From assembly GCF_014650555.1 (NCBI RefSeq), contig NZ_BMVE01000016.1, forward strand, positions 62,001 to 126,000: a DNA stretch of 64,000 bases, given 5' to 3'. Source of the stretch: Streptomyces goshikiensis (GTDB lineage: Bacteria > Actinomycetota > Actinomycetes > Streptomycetales > Streptomycetaceae). Of the stretch, positions 8,303 to 15,830 are shown piece after piece. The notes beneath the pieces are model-generated. The model searched no databases. It was not told the DNA's origin and was given only the letters and a program-made list of their open reading frames with translations. Within the stretch, counting starts at the first letter, position 1, and every line of letters begins with the position of its first letter. The translations under genes and the position numbers were made by a program.

Positions 8303-8359
8303 CGTTAGCAAAACCCAAGCGTGGTGCCCACATCACCCCTGGAACGTTAGTAAAGTCCC
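8303..8359 (+). promoter_or_regulatory. Paired direct repeat upstream of parA
   Basis: CGTTAGCAAAACCC (8303-8316) and CGTTAGTAAAGTCCC (8345-8359) are near-identical and start exactly 42 bp apart, four helical turns. The second copy ends 4 bp before the parA start. The arrangement suggests two same-face binding sites for an autoregulator (ParA or ParB) or a leader promoter. This is an inference from spacing only. Confidence 0.5.
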
Positions 8360-8363
8360 TCTC

Positions 8364-9626
8364 ATGACTTCACCCTCACCTCAGAACGACCGGGAGAAGG
8401 TCGTCTCCAAGCTCCCCCCGTGGCTGCGCCAGGAGTTGAAGATCCGCACCGCCCAACTGCGGGTCGACATCCAGGACGCCGTCCACCAGGGCATCTCCCA
8501 CTGGAGCGCCCTCGCCTCCGCCCCCTCCCCCGTCGACACCTCCGGCGCCGAGTCGTTCTCCACCTGGCTGCCCGCCGGCCAGTGGGAGTCCTTCCGCGCC
8601 GACGCCAAGGGCCGTGGTGTCTCCCTCATCCAGGGACTGGCCCAAGCCGTCCGCCTCTGGCTGGAGATGAACCCGGCCCCGACCGTCAAGCGGCCCTCCG
8701 TCGTACGCCGCATCGTGGTGTGCAACCAGAAGGGCGGCGTGGGCAAGACCGCCATCACCGCCGGCACCGCCGAGGCCCTCGCGGAGGACCCGGAGTCCCT
8801 CCACCCGGTCCGCATCGCCCGTCAGCTGGCCCGCACCTCGCAGGGCGAGGAGGGCCAGCAGCTCCACCACGAGGGGACGACCCCGCTGGACCTTGAGGAC
8901 CTCCCGGGCCTCGGGATGCGCGTCCTGCTCATCGACTTCGACCCCCAGGGCCACCTCACCAAGCAGCTCGGCCAGCAGCCGCTCCCCATCGGCGGCGACA
9001 GCCTCACCTGTCACATGGCCGGCGAGGCCAAGGGACCCCTCTCCGACCTGATCGTCCCCGTCCCGGACGACCGGTTCGGCGACCGCCTCCACATCCTCCC
9101 CGCGTGCACCGACGCCTTCCTCCTCGACGTCCGCCTCTCCACCGTCCGCGCCCGCGAGGCCGCCCTCGAACGCGCGCTGGCTCCGGTCGAGTCCGACTAC
9201 GACGTCATCCTGATCGACTGCCCCCCGAGCCTCGGCCTCAGCATGGACGCGGCGATCTACTACGGGCGCCGCCGCGACACCGAACAGCCGGGCGCCTCCG
9301 GCGCGCTGATCGTCGTACAGGCGGAGGACTCGTCGGCCGACGCCTACGACCTCCTCACCTCCCAGATCAACGACCTCCGCGACGACCTCAGCCTCGACAT
9401 CGACTACCTCGGCCTCGTCGTGAACCTCTACGACGGCCGGCGCGGCTACATCGCGACCTCCTCGCTCCAGGCCTGGATGGACATAAAGGATCCGCGGGTC
9501 GTCGCCATCGTCCCCGACCTCAAGGAACAGCGCGAAGCGGTCCGCGTGAAGCAGCCGCTGTTCGTGTACGCGCCCAAGGGCGACCAGGCCGTCGCACTGC
9601 GCGCCCTCGCAAGGGAGATCTCATGA
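8364..9626 (+). CDS. parA: ParA family partition ATPase
   Basis: A 420-residue ParA. The deviant Walker A motif is VVCNQKGGVGKTAITAG (about residues 117-133), Walker A' is LLIDFDPQGHLTKQLG, and Walker B is DVILIDCPPSLGLSMDAA. The approximately 110-residue N-terminal extension (KLPPWLRQELKIRTAQLRVD) is typical of large plasmid ParAs and likely contacts DNA for autoregulation. About 50 extra residues sit between Walker A and A', longer than in chromosomal Soj. ParA forms ATP-dependent patches on the nucleoid that pull ParB-centromere complexes. It overlaps parB by the 4-bp ATGA. It is clearly distinct from the usual chromosomal ParA and fits a plasmid-type system. Confidence 0.93.
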   Translation: MTSPSPQNDREKVVSKLPPWLRQELKIRTAQLRVDIQDAVHQGISHWSALASAPSPVDTSGAESFSTWLPAGQWESFRADAKGRGVSLIQGLAQAVRLWLEMNPAPTVKRPSVVRRIVVCNQKGGVGKTAITAGTAEALAEDPESLHPVRIARQLARTSQGEEGQQLHHEGTTPLDLEDLPGLGMRVLLIDFDPQGHLTKQLGQQPLPIGGDSLTCHMAGEAKGPLSDLIVPVPDDRFGDRLHILPACTDAFLLDVRLSTVRAREAALERALAPVESDYDVILIDCPPSLGLSMDAAIYYGRRRDTEQPGASGALIVVQAEDSSADAYDLLTSQINDLRDDLSLDIDYLGLVVNLYDGRRGYIATSSLQAWMDIKDPRVVAIVPDLKEQREAVRVKQPLFVYAPKGDQAVALRALAREIS

Positions 9627-10546
9627 GCAAGGCCGACAAACTCGGAGTCTCGGCGTCCTTCGCGCGGGCCCAGCCCGTCGGCGTCAGCTCCCGCCGCGCG
9701 GCGATCGCGGAAGCCACCGGGGCCCCCACCTCCGGGGTGCTCCCCCCGTCCGAGGTGCCCATCGAGGCCCTCGCGCACAACCCGTTGAACCTCCGCGAGG
9801 ACCTCACGGACCTCGATGAGCTCGCGCAGTCCCTGATCGTCCGGGGTCAGCTCCAGCCCCTCGCGGTGGCCACGCGGATGGCCTTCATGGAGGCCCACCC
9901 CGGGCAGACCGACGGACTGGGCCGCGCCCCGTACGTGGTGATCGACGGCAACCGGCGCCTCGCGGCGGCCCAGCTGGCCGGCCTGAAGACCATGCACATC
10001 CACGTCAACGACGCCCTGGCCGCCAGCGCCGCCGACATCCTCGAATCCGCCCTGATCGCCAACGTCCACCGGGTCGACGTCGCCCCGCTGGACCAGGCCC
10101 GCGCGATTCAGGAGCTCGTCGACGTCCACGGCTCGCAGGCCCAGGTCGCGAAGCGGCTCGGGAAGACGCCGGCCTGGGTCTCCCAGCGGCTGGCCCTGCT
10201 GAACCTGACCCCCACCCTCCAGGAGAAGGTGGAGACGGGCGAGCTCAAGGTCGAACCGGCCCGCCGGATCGGCCGTCTCCCGCAGGAGGAACAGGAGTCG
10301 GCGGCGTCCGAGAGCATTAACGCCGTTAACCCCCCGCGCCAACGCACCCGCCCCGCGCCCACCGTTAACGGCGTTAACGCCGTTAACGCCGCGCCCCCGG
10401 ATCCCACCCCCGTTCCCACCCCCGCCCCCACCCCCCGGATCACGATCGCCACGGACTCCCCGGAAACGATCGCCGACGCCCTGACCGCCCACCTCACGCC
10501 TGACGATCTGAAGGCCGTCACGGAACTCCTGGTCACCCGCATCTGA
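9623..10546 (+). CDS. parB: ParB family centromere-binding protein
   Basis: A 307-residue ParB. The ParB/Srx nucleotide domain spans about 40-150, with NPLNLREDLTDLDELAQSL, the VIDGNRRLAAAQLAG box (GNRR in place of the common GERR) and ALIANVHRVDVAPLDQARA. The HTH is GSQAQVAKRLGKTPAWVSQR (about 170-189). After it comes a disordered Pro-rich linker containing VNGVNAVN, coded directly by GTTAAC repeats, and a short C-terminal helical segment that probably dimerises. The ATG overlaps the parA stop. Known family action: it spreads from parS by CTP-dependent clamping. The target here is likely the GTTAAC arrays, which is inference. Confidence 0.93.
   Translation: MSKADKLGVSASFARAQPVGVSSRRAAIAEATGAPTSGVLPPSEVPIEALAHNPLNLREDLTDLDELAQSLIVRGQLQPLAVATRMAFMEAHPGQTDGLGRAPYVVIDGNRRLAAAQLAGLKTMHIHVNDALAASAADILESALIANVHRVDVAPLDQARAIQELVDVHGSQAQVAKRLGKTPAWVSQRLALLNLTPTLQEKVETGELKVEPARRIGRLPQEEQESAASESINAVNPPRQRTRPAPTVNGVNAVNAAPPDPTPVPTPAPTPRITIATDSPETIADALTAHLTPDDLKAVTELLVTRI
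10316..10387. repeat. GTTAAC array C inside parB
   Basis: Exact copies lie at 10325, 10364, 10373 and 10382, with an ATTAAC variant at 10316. All are in the reading frame GTT-AAC-G, so they encode Val-Asn-Gly/Ala. GTT is a rare valine codon in such GC-rich genomes, which points to selection on the DNA word, not the peptide. Confidence 0.9.
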
Positions 10547-10562
10547 GGCAGACACCACGGCC

Positions 10563-10597
10563 GGGGGCGTTAACGCCGTTAACGCCGCAACGCCCCC
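10563..10597. repeat. GTTAAC array D inside a GGGGGCGTT/AACGCCCCC hairpin
   Basis: Two GTTAAC copies (10569, 10578) lie in the parB-tap gap. The outer arms GGGGGCGTT (10563-10571) and AACGCCCCC (10589-10597) are perfectly complementary. The stem could act as a terminator of parAB, an attenuator of tap, or simply a protein-binding dyad. Confidence 0.75.
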
Positions 10598-10657
10598 ACG
10601 TGCGTTTCATGTGCGTTCAGAGGTGCGGTTCGCATAGGCTGCGCCATGGAGGCACCC

Positions 10658-12937
10658 ATGGAAAACGAACAGCAGTCGCTCTTCGCGGCCGTAGACGCCC
10701 TGCTCGAAGAAGCGGCCGCGCAGGACCCGCTCCCCCACCCGGACGAGCGCAAGCGCCTGCGCGAGGCGGCCGGACTGAGCCAGGACCAGATCGCGAAGGC
10801 CCTCTCGGTCCGCCGGGAAACGGTCACGTCCTGGGAAACCGGCCGCACCGCCCCCCGCCCTCCCAAGCGCGCGGCCTACGCCCGCCTCCTGGAGGGCCTC
10901 GCCACGCTCCACCCCGTTAACGCCGTTAACACCCCGCCTCCGGCCCCCACCGTTAACGCCGTTAACGCCACGCCCTCCCCCGCCCCGACGGTCAACGCCC
11001 AGGAGCCCCCGGCCCCGCCTGTTAACGGCGTTAACGCCGCACCCTCCCCCGCGCCCACCGTTAACGGCGTTAACGCCCCGCGCGCCGAAGGCGCCGCGCC
11101 CACCCCCCCGGGGTCTGGGGCGGAGCCCCAGTTTCGGGAAGGGGCGGGTAGGGGAACAGCCCCGCAGGGCCCCACCCCCGCCCAGGCGGCACCGACACCG
11201 GCAGCCCCCACGCGGAAACCGACGCCGACCGTTAACGGCGTTAACGCCGTTAACGCCAAACGCCACCCCACCCCCCTGGAAGGCAACGGCCCGCTCGTCG
11301 TCCTCGACGGCACCGGCCACGCCCACGCCGCCGGCGGCCTGGTCCTCGACCACCCCACCACCACCCTCCCCGCCCTCATCGCCTGGGCACTCGGCCCCGA
11401 CGCCGACCTCCGCTCCCCCCGCCTCCACCGCAACGGCAAGGACGGCGACCCCCTCCTCGTCCTCACCGCCGCCGCCACCGAGGCCCTCGGACTCCCCCTC
11501 GTCCTGGAGGACCGCCGCGCCCTCCGCCTCCCGGACAACCACCCCGCCCTCAAGCAGCTCGCCAAGGGCAAGTGGCAGCTCACCCGCCGTGGCTTCGGCC
11601 CCTGGCCCCGTGTCTACCGCCCCGCCACCCCCACCACCGGCCGCCAGTGCGTGCAGCTCGCGGTCCTCCCCTGGGGCGCCCTCGACCCCCGCGCCTGGGG
11701 CGAGGACACCTCCGAGCTCCCGGCCCCGGAACTGGCCGAGCTCCTCACCACCTACGCCGCCCGCGTCCTGACCCCCCGCGGCTCCACCGCCGTCACCGGT
11801 CTGGAACTGATGACGGCCCTGCGCCCGCCCACCCGCGCGGCCCGCAACCCCCAGACCAACACCTGGGAGTCCGCCCCCGTCGCCGGGTCCCTCGTCCGCC
11901 CCGTCGACCCGGCCCCGCCCGAGGCCCCCGACGAGCACCCGGTCGTGGCCGCCCTGTACCCCCGCGCCCACCAGCGCACCCCGGACCAGGTCCTCGACGA
12001 GGAGGCGTACGACTGGATCCGCGACCCGGAGCTCCTCTCGGACGCCGAGTGCACCCGGACCCACGCCGTCGGCATCGACGTGAACATGGCCTTCGCCGCC
12101 GCCGCGAACCGCCTCGTGGTCGGCCTGGGTCCGGCGGTCCACGCCTCGCGCCCCCGCTTCGACCCGAAGACCCCCGGCTGCTGGCTCGCGGACCTCTCCG
12201 CGCTCGACCTCGACCCGCGCCTGCCCAGCCCGTTCACCCCGCACGGCCGGCGGCCCACCGGGCCCGCCTGGTACGCGACCCCGACCCTGGCCTACGCCCT
12301 GGAGCTCGGCCACCCCGTCGAACCCGCCGAGGCCTGGCTCCGCCCGGACAACGGCCCGTACCTCGACGCCTGGTACACCCGCCTCCGTGACGCCTACGTG
12401 GCCACGATGGCGGACCTCGGTGTCACCCCGGCGCTCTCCGAGCCCGAGTTCCTCACCGCCATGGCCGCCCTGCCGAGCGGGAACAAGCAGGTGCTGTCGG
12501 CCATCAAGTCCACCGTCAAGGGCGGCATCGGCAAGCTCCGCGAGCGCCCCCAGGGCGCCGGCTACCGGCACGGCGAGCCCTGGCCCGCCCTCGAACGCCC
12601 CACCTGGCGCCCCGACATCCGGGCCGCCGTCATCTCGACGGCCCGCGTGAACATGCACCGCAAGATGCTCAAGATCGCCACGGCGGCGGGGGAGTACCCC
12701 ATCGCCGTGCTCTCCGACTGCGCGGTCTACCTCTCCGACGGCCCGAGCCCCCTGGACTTCCTCCCGCACACCCCCGAGGGCAAGCCGCTCCCCGGCGGCT
12801 TCCGCCTCGGCGTCAGCCCGGGCATGGTCAAGCACGAGGGCACCCAGTCCCTCCTGTGGGCCGTCCAGATGCTGGACGAAGGCCTCAACCCCGCCCGCCA
12901 CATCAAGGGCCACGACGCGGCAGCCGACGGAGAATAA
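10658..12937 (+). CDS. tap: Telomere-associated protein Tap
   Basis: A protein of about 759 residues matching Streptomyces Tap, which binds the 3' overhang of linear replicon telomeres and recruits the terminal protein. An XRE-type HTH occupies about 25-70 (AAGLSQDQIAKALSVRRETV, then SWETGRTAPRPPKR). It is followed by a 130-residue Pro-rich linker with five VN(G/A)VN blocks, then a large conserved domain to the end (AVGIDVNMAFAAAANRL, KQVLSAIKSTVKGGIGKLRE). The ATG at 10658 is preferred over 10646 because GGAGG is correctly spaced from it. The tpg gene follows after 6 bp, the diagnostic tap-tpg operon. The linker and its repeats are what sets this copy apart. Confidence 0.93.
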   Translation: MENEQQSLFAAVDALLEEAAAQDPLPHPDERKRLREAAGLSQDQIAKALSVRRETVTSWETGRTAPRPPKRAAYARLLEGLATLHPVNAVNTPPPAPTVNAVNATPSPAPTVNAQEPPAPPVNGVNAAPSPAPTVNGVNAPRAEGAAPTPPGSGAEPQFREGAGRGTAPQGPTPAQAAPTPAAPTRKPTPTVNGVNAVNAKRHPTPLEGNGPLVVLDGTGHAHAAGGLVLDHPTTTLPALIAWALGPDADLRSPRLHRNGKDGDPLLVLTAAATEALGLPLVLEDRRALRLPDNHPALKQLAKGKWQLTRRGFGPWPRVYRPATPTTGRQCVQLAVLPWGALDPRAWGEDTSELPAPELAELLTTYAARVLTPRGSTAVTGLELMTALRPPTRAARNPQTNTWESAPVAGSLVRPVDPAPPEAPDEHPVVAALYPRAHQRTPDQVLDEEAYDWIRDPELLSDAECTRTHAVGIDVNMAFAAAANRLVVGLGPAVHASRPRFDPKTPGCWLADLSALDLDPRLPSPFTPHGRRPTGPAWYATPTLAYALELGHPVEPAEAWLRPDNGPYLDAWYTRLRDAYVATMADLGVTPALSEPEFLTAMAALPSGNKQVLSAIKSTVKGGIGKLRERPQGAGYRHGEPWPALERPTWRPDIRAAVISTARVNMHRKMLKIATAAGEYPIAVLSDCAVYLSDGPSPLDFLPHTPEGKPLPGGFRLGVSPGMVKHEGTQSLLWAVQMLDEGLNPARHIKGHDAAADGE
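10916..11254. repeat. GTTAAC array E inside tap (eleven exact copies)
   Basis: Exact copies begin at 10916, 10925, 10952, 10961, 11021, 11030, 11060, 11069, 11231, 11240 and 11249, with a GTCAAC variant at 10991. They form four doublets and one triplet, every one with 9-bp spacing and in the Val-Asn reading frame. They occupy only the linker between the Tap HTH and its large domain, so the coding function of the conserved domains is untouched. Confidence 0.9.
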
Positions 12938-12943
12938 GCACCC

Positions 12944-13498
12944 ATGACCCAGATCGACGACAGCCTGACCCGTGCGGACGAACAGAACTTCACCCGCCCG
13001 ATCCCCAAGTCCGCGGGCGCGCAGATGCGTTTCCTCGTCAAGCAGCTCAAGTCCACGCGGGAGGCGGCGCGTCGGCTCGGCGTCTCCCAGCGCACGGTGG
13101 AGCGCTACGTCAAGGACCAGATCAGGCAGCCCAAGCCGGCGCTCGCCGCCCGCCTGGAGGACGAGGTCCGCCGCCACTGGCAGCCCCTCGTCCGCAAGCG
13201 CGCCCGCGCGCGGGCCGCCCGTACCACCGGCCTGGTCATCGAGACCCGCGCCCGGTTCGGTTTCACCGCCGCCCCCGGCACCACGGACGACGGCCGCATG
13301 CGCCGCATCACGCAGCACCTGCCGCCGGAGTACGCGGGCCGCCTCTTCGACGCCCAGGAGTCCGGCGCCACCGAGGCACAGCTGCGCGCCATCGCCGCGG
13401 AGGGACTCCAGGAGATCTACTTCAAGGACAACGGCGCCCGCGCCCAGAGCCTCCTGGTCGAGTTCACCGACATCGACTACGTCGACTTCGCCTTCTGA
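12944..13498 (+). CDS. tpg: Telomere terminal protein Tpg
   Basis: A 184-residue protein of exactly the length of known Streptomyces Tpg. It starts with FTRPIPKSAGAQMRFLVKQ, carries the HTH STREAARRLGVSQRTVERYV (about 41-60) and then the highly conserved block TTGLVIETRARFGFTAAPGT. It ends EFTDIDYVDFAF. Tpg becomes covalently linked to the 5' end of linear Streptomyces DNA and primes end-patching synthesis. The start is set by a GGAGAA ribosome site lying inside the end of tap. The presence of tap-tpg shows that this locus serves, or once served, a linear replicon. Confidence 0.95.
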   Translation: MTQIDDSLTRADEQNFTRPIPKSAGAQMRFLVKQLKSTREAARRLGVSQRTVERYVKDQIRQPKPALAARLEDEVRRHWQPLVRKRARARAARTTGLVIETRARFGFTAAPGTTDDGRMRRITQHLPPEYAGRLFDAQESGATEAQLRAIAAEGLQEIYFKDNGARAQSLLVEFTDIDYVDFAF

Positions 13499-13518
13499 GC
13501 CCGGGAGCGGGGACGGCA

Positions 13519-13679
13519 AGGGACTGGAGAGACCGAAGGGACTGAAGGGACTGATTTTCGCCATTCCCTCAAGAAACGTTTCAGTCACTGGGCCCGGCGC
13601 GGCCGGGCCCTCCCAGTCCCTGCACGAACGCGCAGGTCACAGCCTCCCGGTCCCCGAGGAAGGGACCGAAGGGACCGAG
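13519..13679. repeat. Iteron cluster downstream of tpg (GGGACYGAA type)
   Basis: Copies AAGGGACTGGAG, CCGAAGGGACTGAAGGGACTGA (20-base core at 13534-13553) and a second set GAAGGGACCGAAGGGACCGAG at 13659-13679 share the word GGGACYGAA with the large repeat field at 17 kb. The two fields bracket the minus-strand replication genes exactly. This one may be a control element or an outlying part of the origin. Confidence 0.75.
13590..13610 (+). terminator. GC-rich hairpin after tap-tpg
   Basis: GGGCCCGGC-GCG-GCCGGGCCC is a perfect 9-bp stem with a 3-nt loop, about 90 bp past the tpg stop and 70 bp before the end of the convergent 13680 gene. It has no U-tract, as is usual for Streptomyces terminators. 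It probably separates the two converging operons. Confidence 0.65.
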
Positions 13680-14057
13680 TCAGGCAACTGTGGGCGTGGA
13701 CAGCCCCCGCTGTGAGCGCTCGGTCTTGCGGCCGACGTGCCGCGGCTCGATCGTGCGCGGGTCGACGGCCTCGCCCGGCGCGCCCTCCCGGTAGAGCCCG
13801 TCCGGCTCGGCGTCCCGGTCGTGCGGCAGCAGGTAGAAGACGCGCCGCTTCTGCAGACCGCTGTCCGGGTCCGCCTCCGCGGTGTCCCCGAGCTCGGTGA
13901 AGCCGATCATGCGCCCGTCACGGTGGTAGCGCGGTTTGCCCCGCCGCCGGGGGGTCTTGTCCAGGGCCTGCCGGACGTAGTCGAGTTCCTCGGGGTCCTC
14001 CAGCCACACCACTTTGACCTCGTGGGCGAGATCGCTTGCTGTCAGTAGCGAGCTCAT
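13680..14057 (-). CDS. Conserved small protein of the replication cluster, unknown function
   Basis: A 125-residue acidic/basic mixed protein, not recognised as a named family. Visible features are a hydrophobic helix start (LLTASDLAHEVKVVWLED), a basic TPRRRGKPRYHRDGRMIGF loop and a strand RRVFYLLPHDRD. There is no signal peptide and no membrane segment. The ATG at 14057 has GAAGGA at a proper distance. It is the last gene of the minus-strand primase-helicase group, 180 bp behind the helicase, so a role in plasmid replication or its control is likely by position only. Confidence 0.7.
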   Translation of the reverse strand: MSSLLTASDLAHEVKVVWLEDPEELDYVRQALDKTPRRRGKPRYHRDGRMIGFTELGDTAEADPDSGLQKRRVFYLLPHDRDAEPDGLYREGAPGEAVDPRTIEPRHVGRKTERSQRGLSTPTVA

Positions 14058-14237
14058 GGCCGGGATCCTTCCTCGTTCACGTCGGCCCTCGCGGGCCCCT
14101 GGTCGCGCCGCGCCGCGAGCGGCGCCGATGCGGATATGCGGCAGGGACCCGAGGGGCCCCGCCGGCTGGTGGGTCTGTTCATCGTCCTTGTCCATCGTAG
14201 GCGTGCCCGTCCCGGGGCGGCAGCACGCGTCGGCCGG

Positions 14238-15830
14238 TCACGTCGAGCTTGCCCTGTTCGCGTCACGCGGAGTCTGCTCTTCGTCGGCCAACAGGGCCAG
14301 TCCTGGGTAGAACTTCTGCCCGTTCGACCGCAGCATCTCGTTGGGGGAGGCGACTCCCACCTCGGCGCGGATGCGCGTGGCGAACGCGCGGGTGGTGGCG
14401 GGTCGCAGACCCTCGCCGTCGAGGCACCAGGCACTGTACGCGCGGTAGAGCGCTCCCTGCTCGACCTTGAGGTCGCGGGGGTCGGGCAGTTCCGCGCCGG
14501 TGGTGCAGCATTCGGCGAGAAACCGCCCGATGTGGTCCTCGGTGGTGGCGTAGGCCTGGGTGGCGGTGCGCACGACGCTCGGCCCGGTCAGGGGCGGCTT
14601 GCTCGCGAGGTAGGCCTTGGCGCCCTGGATCATCCAGTGGAGGATGCCGGGGCCCTCCTCCTGGACGAGGGTCTCCGCCAGGTTGTCGATCTTGCGGTGG
14701 TCGGGGACGACCTTCTCGAAGGGGATGAGCCGGATACGGCGCCAGAACGCGTGGCCGCCGGTGCCGACCTCGGGGCGGTGGTTGCCCAGGAGCCACAGCT
14801 TGTGCGTGGGCTCGAAGCTGAAGAAGTCCTGTCGCATCCGGCGGGCCTTGAGGCGGTCGCCGCCGGTGAGCAGCTTGACGCGGGCCTCGTCGAACTTGTC
14901 GTGCGGCTTGAGCTCGCTGCAGACGAACAGGCGCCGGCCGTGGAGTTCGGTCAGCTCGGTGGAGTGCTCGTTGAACTTGCCGCGCTCCATCAGGAAGCCG
15001 GGCGGGGCCACGTCCGCGTAGTCGCCGAGGATCTTGATGACGACGTCGAGGAGGGCCGACTTGCCGTTGGCGCCGACGCCGTAGAGGAAGGGCAGGACCT
15101 GGCCGCCGACGTCTCCGGTGATGGAGTAGCCGAGCAGGAGATGAAGGAAGTGGATCATCTCCTTGCCCTTGTCATCGTCCCCGAACGTCTGCTTGAGGAA
15201 GCAGTGGAACCGGGGTGTGGGCATGGCCTCGGGCGCCAGGTGGGTGGCGCGCGAATGCAGGTCCCGGGTGGGGTCGGGCTTGTGGAGGTCGCCGGTCCGC
15301 AGGTCCACGACCCCGGCCGGGGTGCACAGGGCGTACTTGTCGCCGTCCAGCGTGTCGGGGTCCAGGGCGAGCTCGGGGGAGGCCTTGGCCTGGGTCAGCA
15401 TCGCCTTGACGCCCGAGGTGGACATGGTCCGCTTGCGGTGCTGGGCGAGCTCCCGGTCGGTGAAGACCCCGCGCGGGTCGTGGGCGGGCAGGTCCTCCGC
15501 CATGTCCCCGGCGGCCCAGATCGCGGCCTTCTCGCCGCCGGTGCGCTTCCACCGGTACTCGTCCCAGACGTACCAGCCCAGTCCCTCCACGTGCCGGAAC
15601 CGGTCGTGGTGGAGGTGGGCGAAGAGTTTGGCGTTGCCGCGGTCGGTGAGGTTGTGCAGCAGACCGGTCTGGATGAAGTCGGAGGCCGAGGAGGCCGCGG
15701 GCACTCCGTTCTGCTGGGCGGGCAGCCGCCGGCCCTTCGCGGTGGTGGCGGGCGTGGCCTCCGCGGTGAACGCGGCGAGCTGTTCCGCCGCTGCCTGGGC
15801 GTTGAACCCCGTGCTTCCGGCGCTGCTCAT
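14238..15830 (-). CDS. D5/P4-type superfamily 3 helicase, phage/plasmid primase C-terminal half
   Basis: A 530-residue replicative helicase of the D5_N/P4 alpha C-terminal class. The N-terminal half has the D5_N-like segment GLGWYVWDEYRWKRTG. The SF3 helicase core then shows Walker A FLYGVGANGKSALLDVVI (about residues 276-293), Walker B RRLFVCSEL and motif C with the sensor Asn in HKLWLLGNHRPEVG. In phages and plasmids the domain unwinds the origin as a hexamer and is normally fused to the primase; here the primase is the separate upstream gene, overlapping by 4 bp (15827-15830). Together they should form the replication initiator of this element. Confidence 0.9.
   Translation of the reverse strand: MSSAGSTGFNAQAAAEQLAAFTAEATPATTAKGRRLPAQQNGVPAASSASDFIQTGLLHNLTDRGNAKLFAHLHHDRFRHVEGLGWYVWDEYRWKRTGGEKAAIWAAGDMAEDLPAHDPRGVFTDRELAQHRKRTMSTSGVKAMLTQAKASPELALDPDTLDGDKYALCTPAGVVDLRTGDLHKPDPTRDLHSRATHLAPEAMPTPRFHCFLKQTFGDDDKGKEMIHFLHLLLGYSITGDVGGQVLPFLYGVGANGKSALLDVVIKILGDYADVAPPGFLMERGKFNEHSTELTELHGRRLFVCSELKPHDKFDEARVKLLTGGDRLKARRMRQDFFSFEPTHKLWLLGNHRPEVGTGGHAFWRRIRLIPFEKVVPDHRKIDNLAETLVQEEGPGILHWMIQGAKAYLASKPPLTGPSVVRTATQAYATTEDHIGRFLAECCTTGAELPDPRDLKVEQGALYRAYSAWCLDGEGLRPATTRAFATRIRAEVGVASPNEMLRSNGQKFYPGLALLADEEQTPRDANRASST

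Noticed and set aside
10607..13588. A 993-codon minus-strand frame opposite tap-tpg
   Set aside because: Gly/Glu/Arg-rich antisense shadow of tap, no start signal, no recognisable fold; tap-tpg evidence is decisive.
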